A DNA stretch of 55,941 nt from Planctomycetota bacterium (GTDB taxonomy: Bacteria; Planctomycetota; SZUA-567; H5-PLA8): the NCBI GenBank assembly GCA_023150555.1, contig JAKLKQ010000045.1, positions 1 to 55,941 of the forward strand. Reading direction: 5' to 3'. Shown here piece by piece: positions 24,241 through 33,674 of this stretch. Each line of letters begins with the position of its first letter. The first letter of the stretch is position 1. A model generated the notes under the pieces. That model was given only the letters and a program-made list of their open reading frames with translations, did not search any database and had not been told where the DNA came from. The translations under genes and the position numbers were made by a program.

Positions 24241-27200
24241 TCAGCGCAGGGCCTTGACCGTGACATTCCTGATCGATGCCTTGCCGCCTTCCGTCTGGAA
24301 GTAGAGCCCCATTGAATCCGTACCAACCTGCTGGTCTTCGAACAGGACCTCCTTGCCGTCCAGAACGATCTTCAATGCACTGCCTTTCGACTGGACGGTC
24401 AGGTGGTGCCAGGCCTTTCCATCCGCATTGTTCGGTTTTCCGACCTCCTTGACCGCGTAGTTGGCAAGCCGGTCGGTGGCGTAGACGGACACGCCGCGCG
24501 GCGTCACCAAGGCGTGATGGCGGTCCTTGGCTCCCTGGCGGAAAATCACGCGGAACCTGTCCGCATCGGCCAAGCGGACGTCCATCTCGGCCTCGTAGTC
24601 CCGCAAGGCCAGCCCCGGCAGCGCTAAGGCGCCTTCGCCGTTCGCGACGCCGGATACAAACCGCCAACTGCCCGGAAGGCCCAAGTCCCAATTCGCTTGG
24701 TCCTCCGCAGTGAAGACAGGCACGGTCTCGCCCTGCGCAAGTTTCTTCTGCAGGGCCTCGGCGAAAACGCGGCTGCGCAGGATGGCTTCGGAGGCGTCGG
24801 CCGCCGGCTTCCCCGAAATGACCAGGTTGCGCACCAGGAACGGGTGGTAGGCCGCCAACTGGACATGGCCCCTTCCCGCCGAATTTGGATTCGCGGAATT
24901 CATGCACTCCGCGCCGTTGACGGCGATGCGCGTCAGCTTCGTGGCCGCCGTGAACTGGATATCGACGCGGTTCCACTGCTTCCCGACCAGCGGATTTGTC
25001 TTTACCGTCTTGCCCGGCTGGTTAAGCGCATGCCAGAAGGCCGTTTCGTCCTTCCCCTCGAAACCGAATTCGCCGCGCAGATCGTAGAAGGCCGTACATA
25101 AGCGGTGGGGCTTGGTGGCGGTGGAAGCCGCATCGTACGATATCGCCAGGTCGCCCACGAACTCCAGCTTGTGCCGTATGTTCATGGTGCTCAAGTTCAG
25201 CGCTCCGCCTTCGATCCGCACGAAGTTCGCGTCCAGCCCTTCAAAGTCCTGGAGCTGCCGCGGGTTCGAGAAGTCGTAGCGCAATTCGAGTCTGCCGTCG
25301 TCCAGGGCCTTCGCGCGCACCTGCAGCGGCAGGTTCTCGGGCTTGGAAAGCTCCGCCTGGCTACTGGCCTTCGATTCGGCCAGCAACTTATCGACCTTCT
25401 CTTTCAACTCCGCCGAAAGCACCCCGCCGGGCGGCGCGTTGAGCAGCCCCAGCGCCCTCTCGTTGACCTCCGGCCACTTCTGCGCCTTCACCAGGCCCAG
25501 GATCTCCGCCCAGACCGCGTCGTTCTTCAGGTTGGCGTCCACGCGGCCGGCCGACGCGAACAGCGGCGCCCACGCCGTGCGCAGCGCGGCGTCCGCCTCC
25601 TTCTCCGCGTCCACGCCCGAGGTCAGCAGCGCGGAGGCGGTGAGCTTTTTCTGCTTCTCCGCGTCGCCAGTCATTTGCGCCTCGGCCCAGCCGCGGAAGG
25701 TCTCCCACGCCAGATCGCCGAGCTGGTAGCGCGTCACCAGGCCCCCGAGGTTGAACTCGAAGCGCTCGCCGTCCAGCCGCTCGATCTTGCCCGCCTGCGT
25801 CTCCCCGTTGGCCAGCGCCAGGCGCAGGCCGGCCCTGCCCTGCAGCGCCGCGACCTGCTTCCAGGCCGCGCCGCGCGCGGCGAGTGCGGCTTCGGCCACG
25901 GCGGTCTGCTCGGCGGCCGCGCCGCCCGCCTTGCGCAGGGCTTCGATATCGTCGCGCAGCGACTTCGTCTCGCCGGCGCCCCACAGCACGCGCCAGCGCT
26001 TCAGGCGCTCGTCCAGGGCCTTGTCGTCCGCGCTGAGTTGCGGCTCGGCAGCGGGACCGGAGGCGACGACAGGCGCTTTGCCTTCGGCCAGCGCCGCGAT
26101 CTCGTCGTCCGAAAGCGCGCGGTTGTACAGGCGCAGGTCGTCGAGCGCGCCCGTGAAGATGCGCTCGCGATCCAGGTCCCACCGGATGCCCAGCGTGAGG
26201 GCCGTCTTGGGCTTGACGCCTTTCTTTCCGTGGCGCCCGGTCTTGAGGAGCTTGCCGTCGAGGTATATCTTGAGGCCTTCCTCGCGGGTAACCTGGACAG
26301 CGTAGTGAATCCAATTGCCCAGGCCGTCGTACGGTATGTCATATTCCCTGACAATGTGTCCGTCGTTGCCGTCCCGAAGATACGTCCTTAGCTTCTTCTC
26401 ATGCAGGTCCACGTATACCAAGCAGGAATTGGTCTTATCGTAGACGCCATGGCCAAACAGGTACTGGAACTGCTTGTCGGGGTTCGGTTCCATGGAGAAC
26501 CAGAACGACAGCGTAAAATCGGGGCCGTAGTCGAAATCCGCGATCTCCGCGTAGTCGTCCGTTCCGTCGAACTTCAGAGCGCCGCCGATGCGCCCGGCAA
26601 CGAACTGCGGCCCATTCTTCAGCGCGGCGTCGTGCCCGTTGCCGGAGGCGTCCTTCGCGACGTCGCCCGATTTCTCGTCGAAGGGCAGGTGCAGCACCAG
26701 ATCCTGGGGGGCCGCGGGCGCAGGAGCCGAAGGCGGGTGCCGCGGCTTGTTTTCGAAGACCGCCTTGACTTCCTCTGGGGAAATTTCGCGATTGTAGATG
26801 CGCACGTCCTGCAGGAGGCCGTTGAAGAAATAGTTCCCTGTCGGAATGCCGCCCAGATACACGCCGCTCGAAGCCGAAACCGACCTCGTGGGCAGGGCGG
26901 CGGCGACCAGATTCGCGTCGGTCCTCTGCCCGTTCAGATACAAAGCAACATTCTCGAGGTTCGGCACGCCGTTCGGGAAAACCGCGGCCACATGCACCCA
27001 TTCCTTCGGCTTGATGCGTGTGCTGTCGACACCCAGGATGTTTCCCGCTTCCCCGGAATTGAAACCGAAGCCGGTCGTATTCAGATACATGCAATAGTTT
27101 TGGCCCTTCCATGCGAACGGCATCGCGCTCCCGATGTCTCGCGCATACATCCAGAAGACGACCGTATTCTTGGCACCCGGCCGGGTGTCCACGGCGAGGC

Positions 27201-29406
27201 CTTCGACTTCCGCGTACGCCTGGCCCCGGGGAAGGTTCAGCGCATATCCGCGCGCGGTAGTCAAAGCCGTCGCGCCGTTCTTCAGTTCCAATCTGCACCC
27301 GCGGCCCGAGAGCTCCTCCTTGAATTCGTCGCCTGGCTTCCTAAAGGGCAGGTGCAGGACCAGGCCGTCGCCGGGCACGGGCGCAGGGGCGGCCACCTGC
27401 ACGGCTGGCACAGGCTGCGCGGGCGCGCCGGCTCCGGCGGCGTACAACGCGGCGGCTTCCGCTTCGCTCAGCTCGCGGTTGTAGAGGCGGAATTCGTCGA
27501 CGGTCGCGTCGATGTGGTAGTTGGTAGGCTTGAACATCACTCCGATGGTGGCGTCGCTGGTCGCCTGGCTTTCTTTGGGGCGACCGACCACCTGGGCGAT
27601 GGCCACGCGCTTGCCGTTGAGGTACAGTGTGGCGTTCTGCTCGTTGGGGATGTCGTTGGGGAAGACGGCTACCAGGTGAATCCACTCATGCAGGGCCAGG
27701 TCCGTGCAAGGTATGCCCAGTATGTCGCTGGACTGGGTGTTGAACCCGAAGTTGCCACGGCCGAAAAACAACGCGCCGCGGCCCGCCCAGCTGAAGAGCA
27801 TGTTCTCGAACTTGCCGAAGCGCACCCACATTGAGACGGTGTTCTTCGCGCCGGGCTGGGCGTTCACCGCCAGGCGGCCCAGGACCACGCGGCAGTCGCG
27901 CCCGTTGAGGTGCAGCGCGCCGCCGAACTTCCCGTCCTGCCAATCGGGGGCGCCTTCGATCTGCGCATTGTTGCCGGCGCCGCTGGCGTCCTTCACGGCG
28001 TTGCCTTCCTTGTCGTCGAAGGGCAGGTACAGCACCAGACCGTCTGCGATGGCGCCCGCAACAGCCGCCGCGCCCGCCGTCTTTGCGTCTCCGGCTACCA
28101 CGACGGTCAGTTTAGGGCGCTTATCGGTCGCTGGGCTTTCGCTGCTTTGAATCCGGTAGTAATTCCAGTTGTTCTGGCCGCCGTGCAGGACCCAGCCGCG
28201 GTTCTTCTCGCCGCCAGCGAGGTTGCGGACACCCGCGGTCAGATCGAGTCCGAGGGTGGTCATGGTGCGCTCCACGGGCAGCGTGGCGAGCGGCTCGCTG
28301 CCGTAGTCCTTGCCCTTGGCCGCGGCACCCGCTTCGTCCCATGCCAGCCCCAGCGCGGCTTCTTCCCATGTCGCGGCGGCCAATTGGCAGTCTTTGAGCA
28401 GCGGATAGACGTTCAACTCCATGGGGTCGCCGACTGAGCGTTCCAGATCAAGCTTGGCCGAAATAATCTGCGCGCCGTCGGGCACCGGTCCGCCTTCAGA
28501 CTTGAAGATCGCGAAGCGGATCACAGGCACCATGCCCCGCCCGCAACTCAGCTCGGCCTGGGTGTGCTTCGTCACTTTGGGATGATAGCTGTACAGGAAC
28601 GTATCTTCGCAGCCTGCGTAGCCGTCGTGCCCCTGCTGCAGGACGTACGTCGTACCGGCGGTGGCCGCCGCCTGCGCGGTCGCCACCGGCTGGGCGGGGT
28701 CGGGCTGGGGCGATTCGACACGCGCCAATTCCACGCGCGCGCGCGCGGCGACGATAGTGTCCGAATACGCATCGATAAATTCCTTTAGCATCTTCTTGCG
28801 CGAGAAAACGTTGTGGCCCGCAGACTCGGCCAGCAGCGTCGCGTAGGCCTTCTCGGCCTGGTCTTCGCGGCTGCTGCCCGCAGGAGGAAGGTTCGCGCCG
28901 GCCGGCGGCACGACGTCGGCGGCGCGCGGCGGATCGGGCTTGCGCACGGACGTCGAACCCGTCGGCGATGAGGAGGACGGGTTCCCGGAAGCCTTGGGGA
29001 TGTCCGGCACATCGGGCCTGGTGTTGTGCGCCTGGTCGGGCTTGCTGCCGCCCATGAAGACGAGCGCCAGCAGCAGGACGCCAGCCACGGCGGCAAGGAT
29101 GCCGGCGAGCATCGGCTTGGAGAGGCCTTCCTGCCGGACGGCGCGTCCGCTGCGCGGATCGTGAGCGCGCGCGCCGCGTGCGTGGGCCTTAAGGGATCCG
29201 TCGGAGATCGGATGCTGCGCGGGCCGCGGCGTAGCGAGCAGGATCTTGGCTTCGGAAGTGTGCTTGGCCTTGGGCACGGCCTTGGTGGCGGGCGCGGGAC
29301 AACACTTGGCGCAATAGAGGCGCTCGTCCATGCGCACGGCACGGCCTTCCTGAATCTCCTTTTCAGGAATGCGCATCCCGCACTTGTCGCAATACTCGAT
29401 CAGCAT
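24241..29406 (-). CDS. Giant membrane-anchored zinc-ribbon/multi-LamG protein
   Basis: The 1721-residue protein starts with a cytoplasmic zinc ribbon (CDKCG...CAKCC, residues 6-36). One membrane helix (about 98-117) and a low-complexity linker follow. The extracytoplasmic part holds a DNRLRE-like region (about 240-440) and three LamG/concanavalin-type modules. These begin at about 452 (DGLVLYLPFDDKEG), 679 (DGLVLHLPF) and 899 (LVLHLPFDEKSG). A helical region (about 1120-1365) and two further DUF1080/LamG-like sandwiches (about 1370-1560, 1570-1721) complete it. LamG folds usually bind glycans or proteins. The ATG at 29406 puts the zinc ribbon at the N-terminus. It ends the long envelope block, 128 nt after the Gfo/Idh gene. 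Confidence 0.85.
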   Translation of the reverse strand: MLIEYCDKCGMRIPEKEIQEGRAVRMDERLYCAKCCPAPATKAVPKAKHTSEAKILLATPRPAQHPISDGSLKAHARGARAHDPRSGRAVRQEGLSKPMLAGILAAVAGVLLLALVFMGGSKPDQAHNTRPDVPDIPKASGNPSSSSPTGSTSVRKPDPPRAADVVPPAGANLPPAGSSREDQAEKAYATLLAESAGHNVFSRKKMLKEFIDAYSDTIVAARARVELARVESPQPDPAQPVATAQAAATAGTTYVLQQGHDGYAGCEDTFLYSYHPKVTKHTQAELSCGRGMVPVIRFAIFKSEGGPVPDGAQIISAKLDLERSVGDPMELNVYPLLKDCQLAAATWEEAALGLAWDEAGAAAKGKDYGSEPLATLPVERTMTTLGLDLTAGVRNLAGGEKNRGWVLHGGQNNWNYYRIQSSESPATDKRPKLTVVVAGDAKTAGAAAVAGAIADGLVLYLPFDDKEGNAVKDASGAGNNAQIEGAPDWQDGKFGGALHLNGRDCRVVLGRLAVNAQPGAKNTVSMWVRFGKFENMLFSWAGRGALFFGRGNFGFNTQSSDILGIPCTDLALHEWIHLVAVFPNDIPNEQNATLYLNGKRVAIAQVVGRPKESQATSDATIGVMFKPTNYHIDATVDEFRLYNRELSEAEAAALYAAGAGAPAQPVPAVQVAAPAPVPGDGLVLHLPFRKPGDEFKEELSGRGCRLELKNGATALTTARGYALNLPRGQAYAEVEGLAVDTRPGAKNTVVFWMYARDIGSAMPFAWKGQNYCMYLNTTGFGFNSGEAGNILGVDSTRIKPKEWVHVAAVFPNGVPNLENVALYLNGQRTDANLVAAALPTRSVSASSGVYLGGIPTGNYFFNGLLQDVRIYNREISPEEVKAVFENKPRHPPSAPAPAAPQDLVLHLPFDEKSGDVAKDASGNGHDAALKNGPQFVAGRIGGALKFDGTDDYAEIADFDYGPDFTLSFWFSMEPNPDKQFQYLFGHGVYDKTNSCLVYVDLHEKKLRTYLRDGNDGHIVREYDIPYDGLGNWIHYAVQVTREEGLKIYLDGKLLKTGRHGKKGVKPKTALTLGIRWDLDRERIFTGALDDLRLYNRALSDDEIAALAEGKAPVVASGPAAEPQLSADDKALDERLKRWRVLWGAGETKSLRDDIEALRKAGGAAAEQTAVAEAALAARGAAWKQVAALQGRAGLRLALANGETQAGKIERLDGERFEFNLGGLVTRYQLGDLAWETFRGWAEAQMTGDAEKQKKLTASALLTSGVDAEKEADAALRTAWAPLFASAGRVDANLKNDAVWAEILGLVKAQKWPEVNERALGLLNAPPGGVLSAELKEKVDKLLAESKASSQAELSKPENLPLQVRAKALDDGRLELRYDFSNPRQLQDFEGLDANFVRIEGGALNLSTMNIRHKLEFVGDLAISYDAASTATKPHRLCTAFYDLRGEFGFEGKDETAFWHALNQPGKTVKTNPLVGKQWNRVDIQFTAATKLTRIAVNGAECMNSANPNSAGRGHVQLAAYHPFLVRNLVISGKPAADASEAILRSRVFAEALQKKLAQGETVPVFTAEDQANWDLGLPGSWRFVSGVANGEGALALPGLALRDYEAEMDVRLADADRFRVIFRQGAKDRHHALVTPRGVSVYATDRLANYAVKEVGKPNNADGKAWHHLTVQSKGSALKIVLDGKEVLFEDQQVGTDSMGLYFQTEGGKASIRNVTVKALR

Positions 29407-29534
29407 AACCGGCCCAGAGGAGATCCACGCGCACGCCGGAGGGCAGAACACGCATCGTCATCGTAAACCAAAAAGGAGGCAGAACAAAGGAGCTTGGGCG
29501 GATCTTGCTGCACCAGTGCAGGCACGGGCGGGAA

Positions 29535-30539
29535 TCAGAGCTGCCGCATACCGGAGAGCACGCGCTCGGCGACGCGCAGCGCGCGCAGGCCTTCGACGCC
29601 ACCCACCAGCGGGCGAGCCTTCCCACGCACGCAGCGCAGGAAGTCGGCCAGTTCGGCTTCCAGGCCGGGGACCTTGTCGCCCTTCAGCGCAACGCGGCGG
29701 ATCAGCTTCTCGAGCTGGAAGGTCAGCGCGGCCTTGCCGAGTTCGGCGAGGCTGAGCTTGCCGGGTTCGATCTCGCCGCGCTTGAGCGCCTCGCTCTTCT
29801 CGATGAAGACGCCCTCGCCGCCCAGCAGGTCCAGCGAGAGGTACCCGTCGTCCTGGAAGATGCGCCACTTGCGCTCTTTCTTGATCGAGACGCGCGAAGC
29901 GGTGACGTTGGCGACGCAGCCGCCGGGGAATTCCAGCCGCGCGTTGGCGACGTCCTCGGATTTCGAAAAGACCGGCGTGCCGGCGGCGCGGATCTCGGAA
30001 GGCTCTTCCCCCGCCAGCGCCACGGCCAGGTCGATGTCATGGATCATCAGGTCCAGCGTGACGCCCACGTCGGTGCTGCGAAACGGATACGGCGAGATGC
30101 GCGTGGCCTCGATGAAGCGCGGGCGGCCCAGGTACGGCGCGGCCGCGCGCACGATGGGGTTGTAGCGTTCGACGTGCCCGACCTGCAGCAGCGCGCCGGT
30201 CTTTTCGGCGAGCGCGCACAGCGCCTCGGCTTCGGCGACGGTCTTCGCCAGCGGTTTCTCGATCAGGCAGGCGACGCCGCGTTCGAGGAAAAACGCCCCG
30301 GCTTCGCGGTGATGGACCGTCGGCACAACGACGGAGACGGCGTCGACGCGGCCTTCCAGCTTTCGGAAGTCGGACTCGAAGGGGACCTTGTACTTCGCGG
30401 CCACGGCGGCGCCTTCGGGCGAGACGTCGCAGAGCGCCGCGATCTCGAGGTCCTTGTCGCGCTTGGCTATCTTTCCGTAGATCTCGGCGTGGATCTTGCC
30501 CAGGTGGCCCAGGCCCACGACGGCGACGCGCAGGGGCAT
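29535..30539 (-). CDS. Gfo/Idh/MocA-family NAD(P)-dependent oxidoreductase
   Basis: The 334-residue protein has the N-terminal Rossmann start VAVVGLGHLGKIHAE, the EKPL motif (CLIEKPLAKT) containing the catalytic lysine, and VGHVERYNP, which is common in sugar-nucleotide dehydrogenases of this family such as GnnA/WlbA. MIHDIDLAVAL is the usual active-site histidine region. Because it follows lipid A genes, oxidation of UDP-GlcNAc at C3 (GnnA activity) is a reasonable guess, but no GnnB-like aminotransferase is in the window. One nucleotide separates its ATG from the stop of the DinB gene. General sugar or inositol dehydrogenase is the alternative. Confidence 0.85.
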   Translation of the reverse strand: MPLRVAVVGLGHLGKIHAEIYGKIAKRDKDLEIAALCDVSPEGAAVAAKYKVPFESDFRKLEGRVDAVSVVVPTVHHREAGAFFLERGVACLIEKPLAKTVAEAEALCALAEKTGALLQVGHVERYNPIVRAAAPYLGRPRFIEATRISPYPFRSTDVGVTLDLMIHDIDLAVALAGEEPSEIRAAGTPVFSKSEDVANARLEFPGGCVANVTASRVSIKKERKWRIFQDDGYLSLDLLGGEGVFIEKSEALKRGEIEPGKLSLAELGKAALTFQLEKLIRRVALKGDKVPGLEAELADFLRCVRGKARPLVGGVEGLRALRVAERVLSGMRQL

Positions 30540-30540
30540 G

Positions 30541-31020
30541 TTACAGCTTCCCTGCCTGGAGCAGCTTGAAGAGGTACATGAACTGGCCGAGGTGGTAGTG
30601 GCCGTGCGTCACCTGGTGCGCGATGGCATGCGCGGCGGTGGGGAACCAGCGCCGCTCGGCGGCCGACGCGCGGCCCAGGTCGGCGGGCTTCAGCGCGCCG
30701 ACACGCTTCACGACCTCCTCGTGGACGCGTTCGTAGGTCTCGCGCACCTGCTCCAGGGACGGGTAGCGGTCGTCGGGCAGCTTCTCGCTGGAGTGGTCAA
30801 AGAGCACGTCCCAGGCTTTATCGCGCAGCGCCTGCCCGGTAGGGACTTCGACGACCAGGAAGTCCTCGGCCCAGATCATGTGCCCGGTCAGCCAGATGGC
30901 GTGGTTCATGTTGGGCGCGGGGCGCGCCAAGGCGGTCCGAGCGTCGAACGCAGCGAGGCGCTCCAGCCAATGCCGGCCGACGGTCTCGAGTTCGGCGCGG
31001 AAATAGGAGGCGACGTCCAT
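30541..31020 (-). CDS. DinB-like four-helix-bundle protein
   Basis: The 159-residue protein matches the DinB/YfiT-like superfamily. Three histidines positioned to bind a metal are visible: one in NHAIWLTGHMIWAED and the HQVTHGHYHLGQF segment near the C-terminus. Members include thiol transferases (bacillithiol or mycothiol dependent) and many proteins of unknown activity. It has no signal peptide. It starts 15 nt after the cyclophilin lipoprotein gene and abuts the Gfo/Idh gene, so it is part of the operon, although no functional link to lipid A is evident. Confidence 0.85.
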   Translation of the reverse strand: MDVASYFRAELETVGRHWLERLAAFDARTALARPAPNMNHAIWLTGHMIWAEDFLVVEVPTGQALRDKAWDVLFDHSSEKLPDDRYPSLEQVRETYERVHEEVVKRVGALKPADLGRASAAERRWFPTAAHAIAHQVTHGHYHLGQFMYLFKLLQAGKL

Positions 31021-31035
31021 GCGCCCTTCCCTTCA

Positions 31036-31839
31036 CTACTCGGTCTTGGCGGTCTTCTCGGACTCGGCGCTCTTGGCCTCGGGGGCCGCTTCGGTCTTGG
31101 CTTCGGGCGCGGCGGCGCCGGTCTTCTCGGTCTTCGCCGGCGCGTCCGTCTTGGCGGGCTGGGCTGTTTTCTCGCCGGCCGGAATGGGAACGACGGCCTC
31201 GACGGGCTGCGCGATGCGCTGCTTGCACTCGTACGGATGGTCGCGCTTCCTGATCATCGTCACGCTGAGCATCTTCACCGGCTCCTGCGGCGAGGAGCCG
31301 ACCACCTGCACGTTGGCCATCTTTTCGAGCACGTCCAGGCCGTCGATGACCTTGCCAAAGACGACGTGCTTGCCGTCCAGGTCGCGGTTGCCGCCGGGCG
31401 CTTTCTTGACGTTGAAGTAGAACTGGCTGCCGCTCTGATCGGTGGTGTTGCCGGGCTTGGCCATGGCGAGGGTGCCGTACTCGTTCTTCTTGTAGCCGTC
31501 GTAGAACTCCGGCGGCAGCATGTAGCCGGGGCCGCCCGCGCCGGTGCCTTCGGGATCGCCGCCCTGCACGCAGAAGTCCTTGATAATGCGGTGGAAGGCC
31601 AGGCCGTCGTAGAACTTCTTCTCCACCAGCTCGACGAAGTTCGCCACGGTGTTCGGGCAGCTGTCCTCGAAGAGTTCGATCTTCAGGTCGCCCATCGTGG
31701 TCTTCATCAGGACTTGGGGCAGGGGTTCGGGCTTGCTGGGGGTGTAGGGCAGCTTCTCGCCGCCGGTCTTGATCGTGCCGGCACATCCCGCGCACAACAG
31801 CACCAAAACCGTGGCCCAACCCGCACTTCGCTTGCTCAT
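31036..31839 (-). CDS. Cyclophilin-type peptidyl-prolyl isomerase lipoprotein
   Basis: The 267-residue lipoprotein (lipobox LLCAGC near residue 16-18) carries a cyclophilin domain. Active-site features are FHRIIKDFCVQGGDPEGTG with catalytic Arg, GSQFYFN and LDGKHVVFGKV. A low-complexity Ala/Lys/Glu/Thr tail of about 55 residues follows. It should isomerise proline bonds in periplasmic or outer-membrane clients, fitting its place beside bamA/skp/lpx genes. The ATG at 31839 overlaps the stop of the preceding cyclophilin gene (ATGA); the frame is open upstream but the signal peptide fixes the start. Confidence 0.9.
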   Translation of the reverse strand: MSKRSAGWATVLVLLCAGCAGTIKTGGEKLPYTPSKPEPLPQVLMKTTMGDLKIELFEDSCPNTVANFVELVEKKFYDGLAFHRIIKDFCVQGGDPEGTGAGGPGYMLPPEFYDGYKKNEYGTLAMAKPGNTTDQSGSQFYFNVKKAPGGNRDLDGKHVVFGKVIDGLDVLEKMANVQVVGSSPQEPVKMLSVTMIRKRDHPYECKQRIAQPVEAVVPIPAGEKTAQPAKTDAPAKTEKTGAAAPEAKTEAAPEAKSAESEKTAKTE

Positions 31840-32798
31840 TGCCGTTCCTCGAGTTTGCTGACCGTGTAGGGATGATCCCGCTTGTGCAGGATCTCGACGC
31901 GCTCCAACGTTTCGCCGGGCTTCAGCGAGTCCACCAGCGCCTGGCCGGCGACGACCTGCCCGAAGACCGTGTGCTTGCCGTCCAGCCAGGGGCAGTCGAT
32001 CGTCGCGATGAAGAACTGGCTGCCGCCGCTGTCCGGGCGCCGCGTGCCGGCCATCGCCAGCGCGCCGCGCCGCACGGGGCGGCTGGGCAGGCCCGTCTTG
32101 TACGTGTAGCCCTGCTTCGTGTAGATCTCCTGCAGCGTCAGCGCGGCCGTCTCTTTCGTCGGCTCCGGATGGCCCAGCTGCTTGGTCAGGTCCAGCGCCG
32201 TGGTCTTGTCCAGTCCCAGCGCCGCGGCGTCGATCTCGTCGGCGATGCGGTAGCCCGGCCCGCCGCGCCCCGTCCCGGTGGGGTCCCCGCCCTGCGCCAT
32301 GAACTTCTCGATCACGCTGTGGAAGCGCGTGCCGTCGTAGAAGCGCTTGCCCGCCAGGTCCAGGAAGTTCGCCACCGTGTTCGGCGCGGCATCCTCGAAG
32401 AGCACCACCTCGATGGCCCCGCGCTTCAGATGCAGGCGCACGCGTGGCAGGCTCTCGTCCAGGCCCGGATGAGCCAAAAGACGCGCGGCGGCGGCTTTCG
32501 CGAAGTCGCTGCCGGTCACCGCCAGCGGTTCGACGTAGGCCTTCACGCCCGGGCCGTAGCCGGCCAGCGCCTCTTCGGCCTGGCGCGCGGCGGCCGCGTC
32601 CGAAGCGGAAAGCTGCCGCACCAGCGTCTCGACGGCGCGGCGGTCGGCGGGGCTTAAGGTCCACCAGGGCGCAGCGGCCTTCTCGGCGCCCTTCCCGCCC
32701 TTCTCGGCATTCTCGCTCGTCTCGCCGGCCGCAAGCGGCAGCGCAAGGAGCGCAAGCGCGGCGAGCGCGCCCAGGGCGAACGGCGCGCGTGCGCTCAT
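31836..32798 (-). CDS. Exported cyclophilin-like protein lacking the catalytic arginine
   Basis: The 320-residue protein has a signal peptide (MSARAPFALGALAALALLAL) and an N-terminal helical region (about 45-115, PADRRAVETLVRQLSASDAA). The cyclophilin domain follows. Where active enzymes read FHR, it reads FHSVIEKFMAQGGD, so the key arginine is Ser. About 45 residues are inserted between GRGGPGYRI and RRGALAMAG. The remaining core (GGSQFFIATIDCPWLDGKHTVFGQV) is well preserved. It may bind proline peptides without efficient catalysis. The gene overlaps both neighbours by 4 nt: lpxA upstream and the second cyclophilin downstream. Confidence 0.88.
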   Translation of the reverse strand: MSARAPFALGALAALALLALPLAAGETSENAEKGGKGAEKAAAPWWTLSPADRRAVETLVRQLSASDAAAARQAEEALAGYGPGVKAYVEPLAVTGSDFAKAAAARLLAHPGLDESLPRVRLHLKRGAIEVVLFEDAAPNTVANFLDLAGKRFYDGTRFHSVIEKFMAQGGDPTGTGRGGPGYRIADEIDAAALGLDKTTALDLTKQLGHPEPTKETAALTLQEIYTKQGYTYKTGLPSRPVRRGALAMAGTRRPDSGGSQFFIATIDCPWLDGKHTVFGQVVAGQALVDSLKPGETLERVEILHKRDHPYTVSKLEERQ

Positions 32799-33670
32799 TC
32801 CTCGATCTCTCCCCAGCGCTCGCGCACGGCCAGCGGGCCGTCGCGTTCGTCGGGCGGGACCTCGGTGCGCGTGCCTTCCTGGCGGCGGCCGTGGCGTCCC
32901 TTGTCGGTCTGGCGCACGAAGCCGACGAAGTCGGCGACGGTGGGGAACTTCTCCAGGCCCTGCTCGGCGATGGCCTTGTAGGCCTCCTCGCGCGAACCGC
33001 CCTCGTTGCGGTACAGCAGGCGGAAGGCTTCCTTCAGCGCCACGACGCCGTCCTCGGGCGTGCCGCGGCGCTTCAGGGCCTCGCGGTTGAGCCCGATGAT
33101 GCGCGCGGGGTGCCCCTGCGCCATGGTGTACGGCGGCACGTCGATGCTCAGCCGCGCGCAGCCGGCTACGAAGCCGCAGCGCCCGATGGTGACGAAGTGG
33201 TGGATCGCGGCGAGCCCCGAGATGCGCGCGCCGTCCTGGACCTCGACGTGCCCCGCCAGCTGCGCGCAGTTGGCGATGACGATGTTGTTGCCCAGGCGGC
33301 AGTCGTGGGCGATGTGCACGTAGGCCATCAGCAGGCAGTGGTGCCCGACGACGGTGCGCCCGCCGCCCAGCTCGGTGCCGGGGTTCAGCGTGCAGCATTC
33401 GCGAATCACCGAATCCTCGCCGACCTCCAGCGTGGTCGGTTCGCCCTTGTACTTCAGGTCCTGCGGCGGCCCGCCGACGACCGCGTTGGGGTGCACCTGC
33501 ACGCGGGCGCCCAGCGTGGTGTAGCCGGTGACGGTGACGTGGTTGTGTATCAGCGCGCCTTCGCCGATCTTCACGTGCGGGCCGATGACCGTATAGGGTC
33601 CGACGCGCACGCCGTCGGCCAGCTCGGCCTTCGGGTCGATCACCGCAGTCGGGTGGATGTCCTTGGCCAC
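32795..33670 (-). CDS. lpxA: UDP-N-acetylglucosamine acyltransferase
   Basis: LpxA O-acylates UDP-GlcNAc using acyl-ACP, the first step of lipid A synthesis, in the cytoplasm. The 291-residue protein is a left-handed beta-helix of hexapeptide repeats from IHPTAVIDPKAEL. It shows the typical VGGPPQDLKYKGEPT loop and the catalytic-histidine region YVHIAHDC. IHHFVTIGRC and GLNREALKRRG are also family hallmarks. A C-terminal tail of about 35 residues beyond the usual helical end is charged and variable. It starts 4 nt after fabZ and overlaps the cyclophilin gene by 4 nt. Confidence 0.97.
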   Translation of the reverse strand: MAKDIHPTAVIDPKAELADGVRVGPYTVIGPHVKIGEGALIHNHVTVTGYTTLGARVQVHPNAVVGGPPQDLKYKGEPTTLEVGEDSVIRECCTLNPGTELGGGRTVVGHHCLLMAYVHIAHDCRLGNNIVIANCAQLAGHVEVQDGARISGLAAIHHFVTIGRCGFVAGCARLSIDVPPYTMAQGHPARIIGLNREALKRRGTPEDGVVALKEAFRLLYRNEGGSREEAYKAIAEQGLEKFPTVADFVGFVRQTDKGRHGRRQEGTRTEVPPDERDGPLAVRERWGEIEE

Positions 33671-33674
33671 GGCG

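Noticed and set aside
31839..33398. Upstream extensions of both cyclophilin frames, and of lpxC (to 35892)
   Set aside because: They overlap lpxA, lpxD or neighbouring genes in other frames; signal peptides or family N-termini fix shorter starts.
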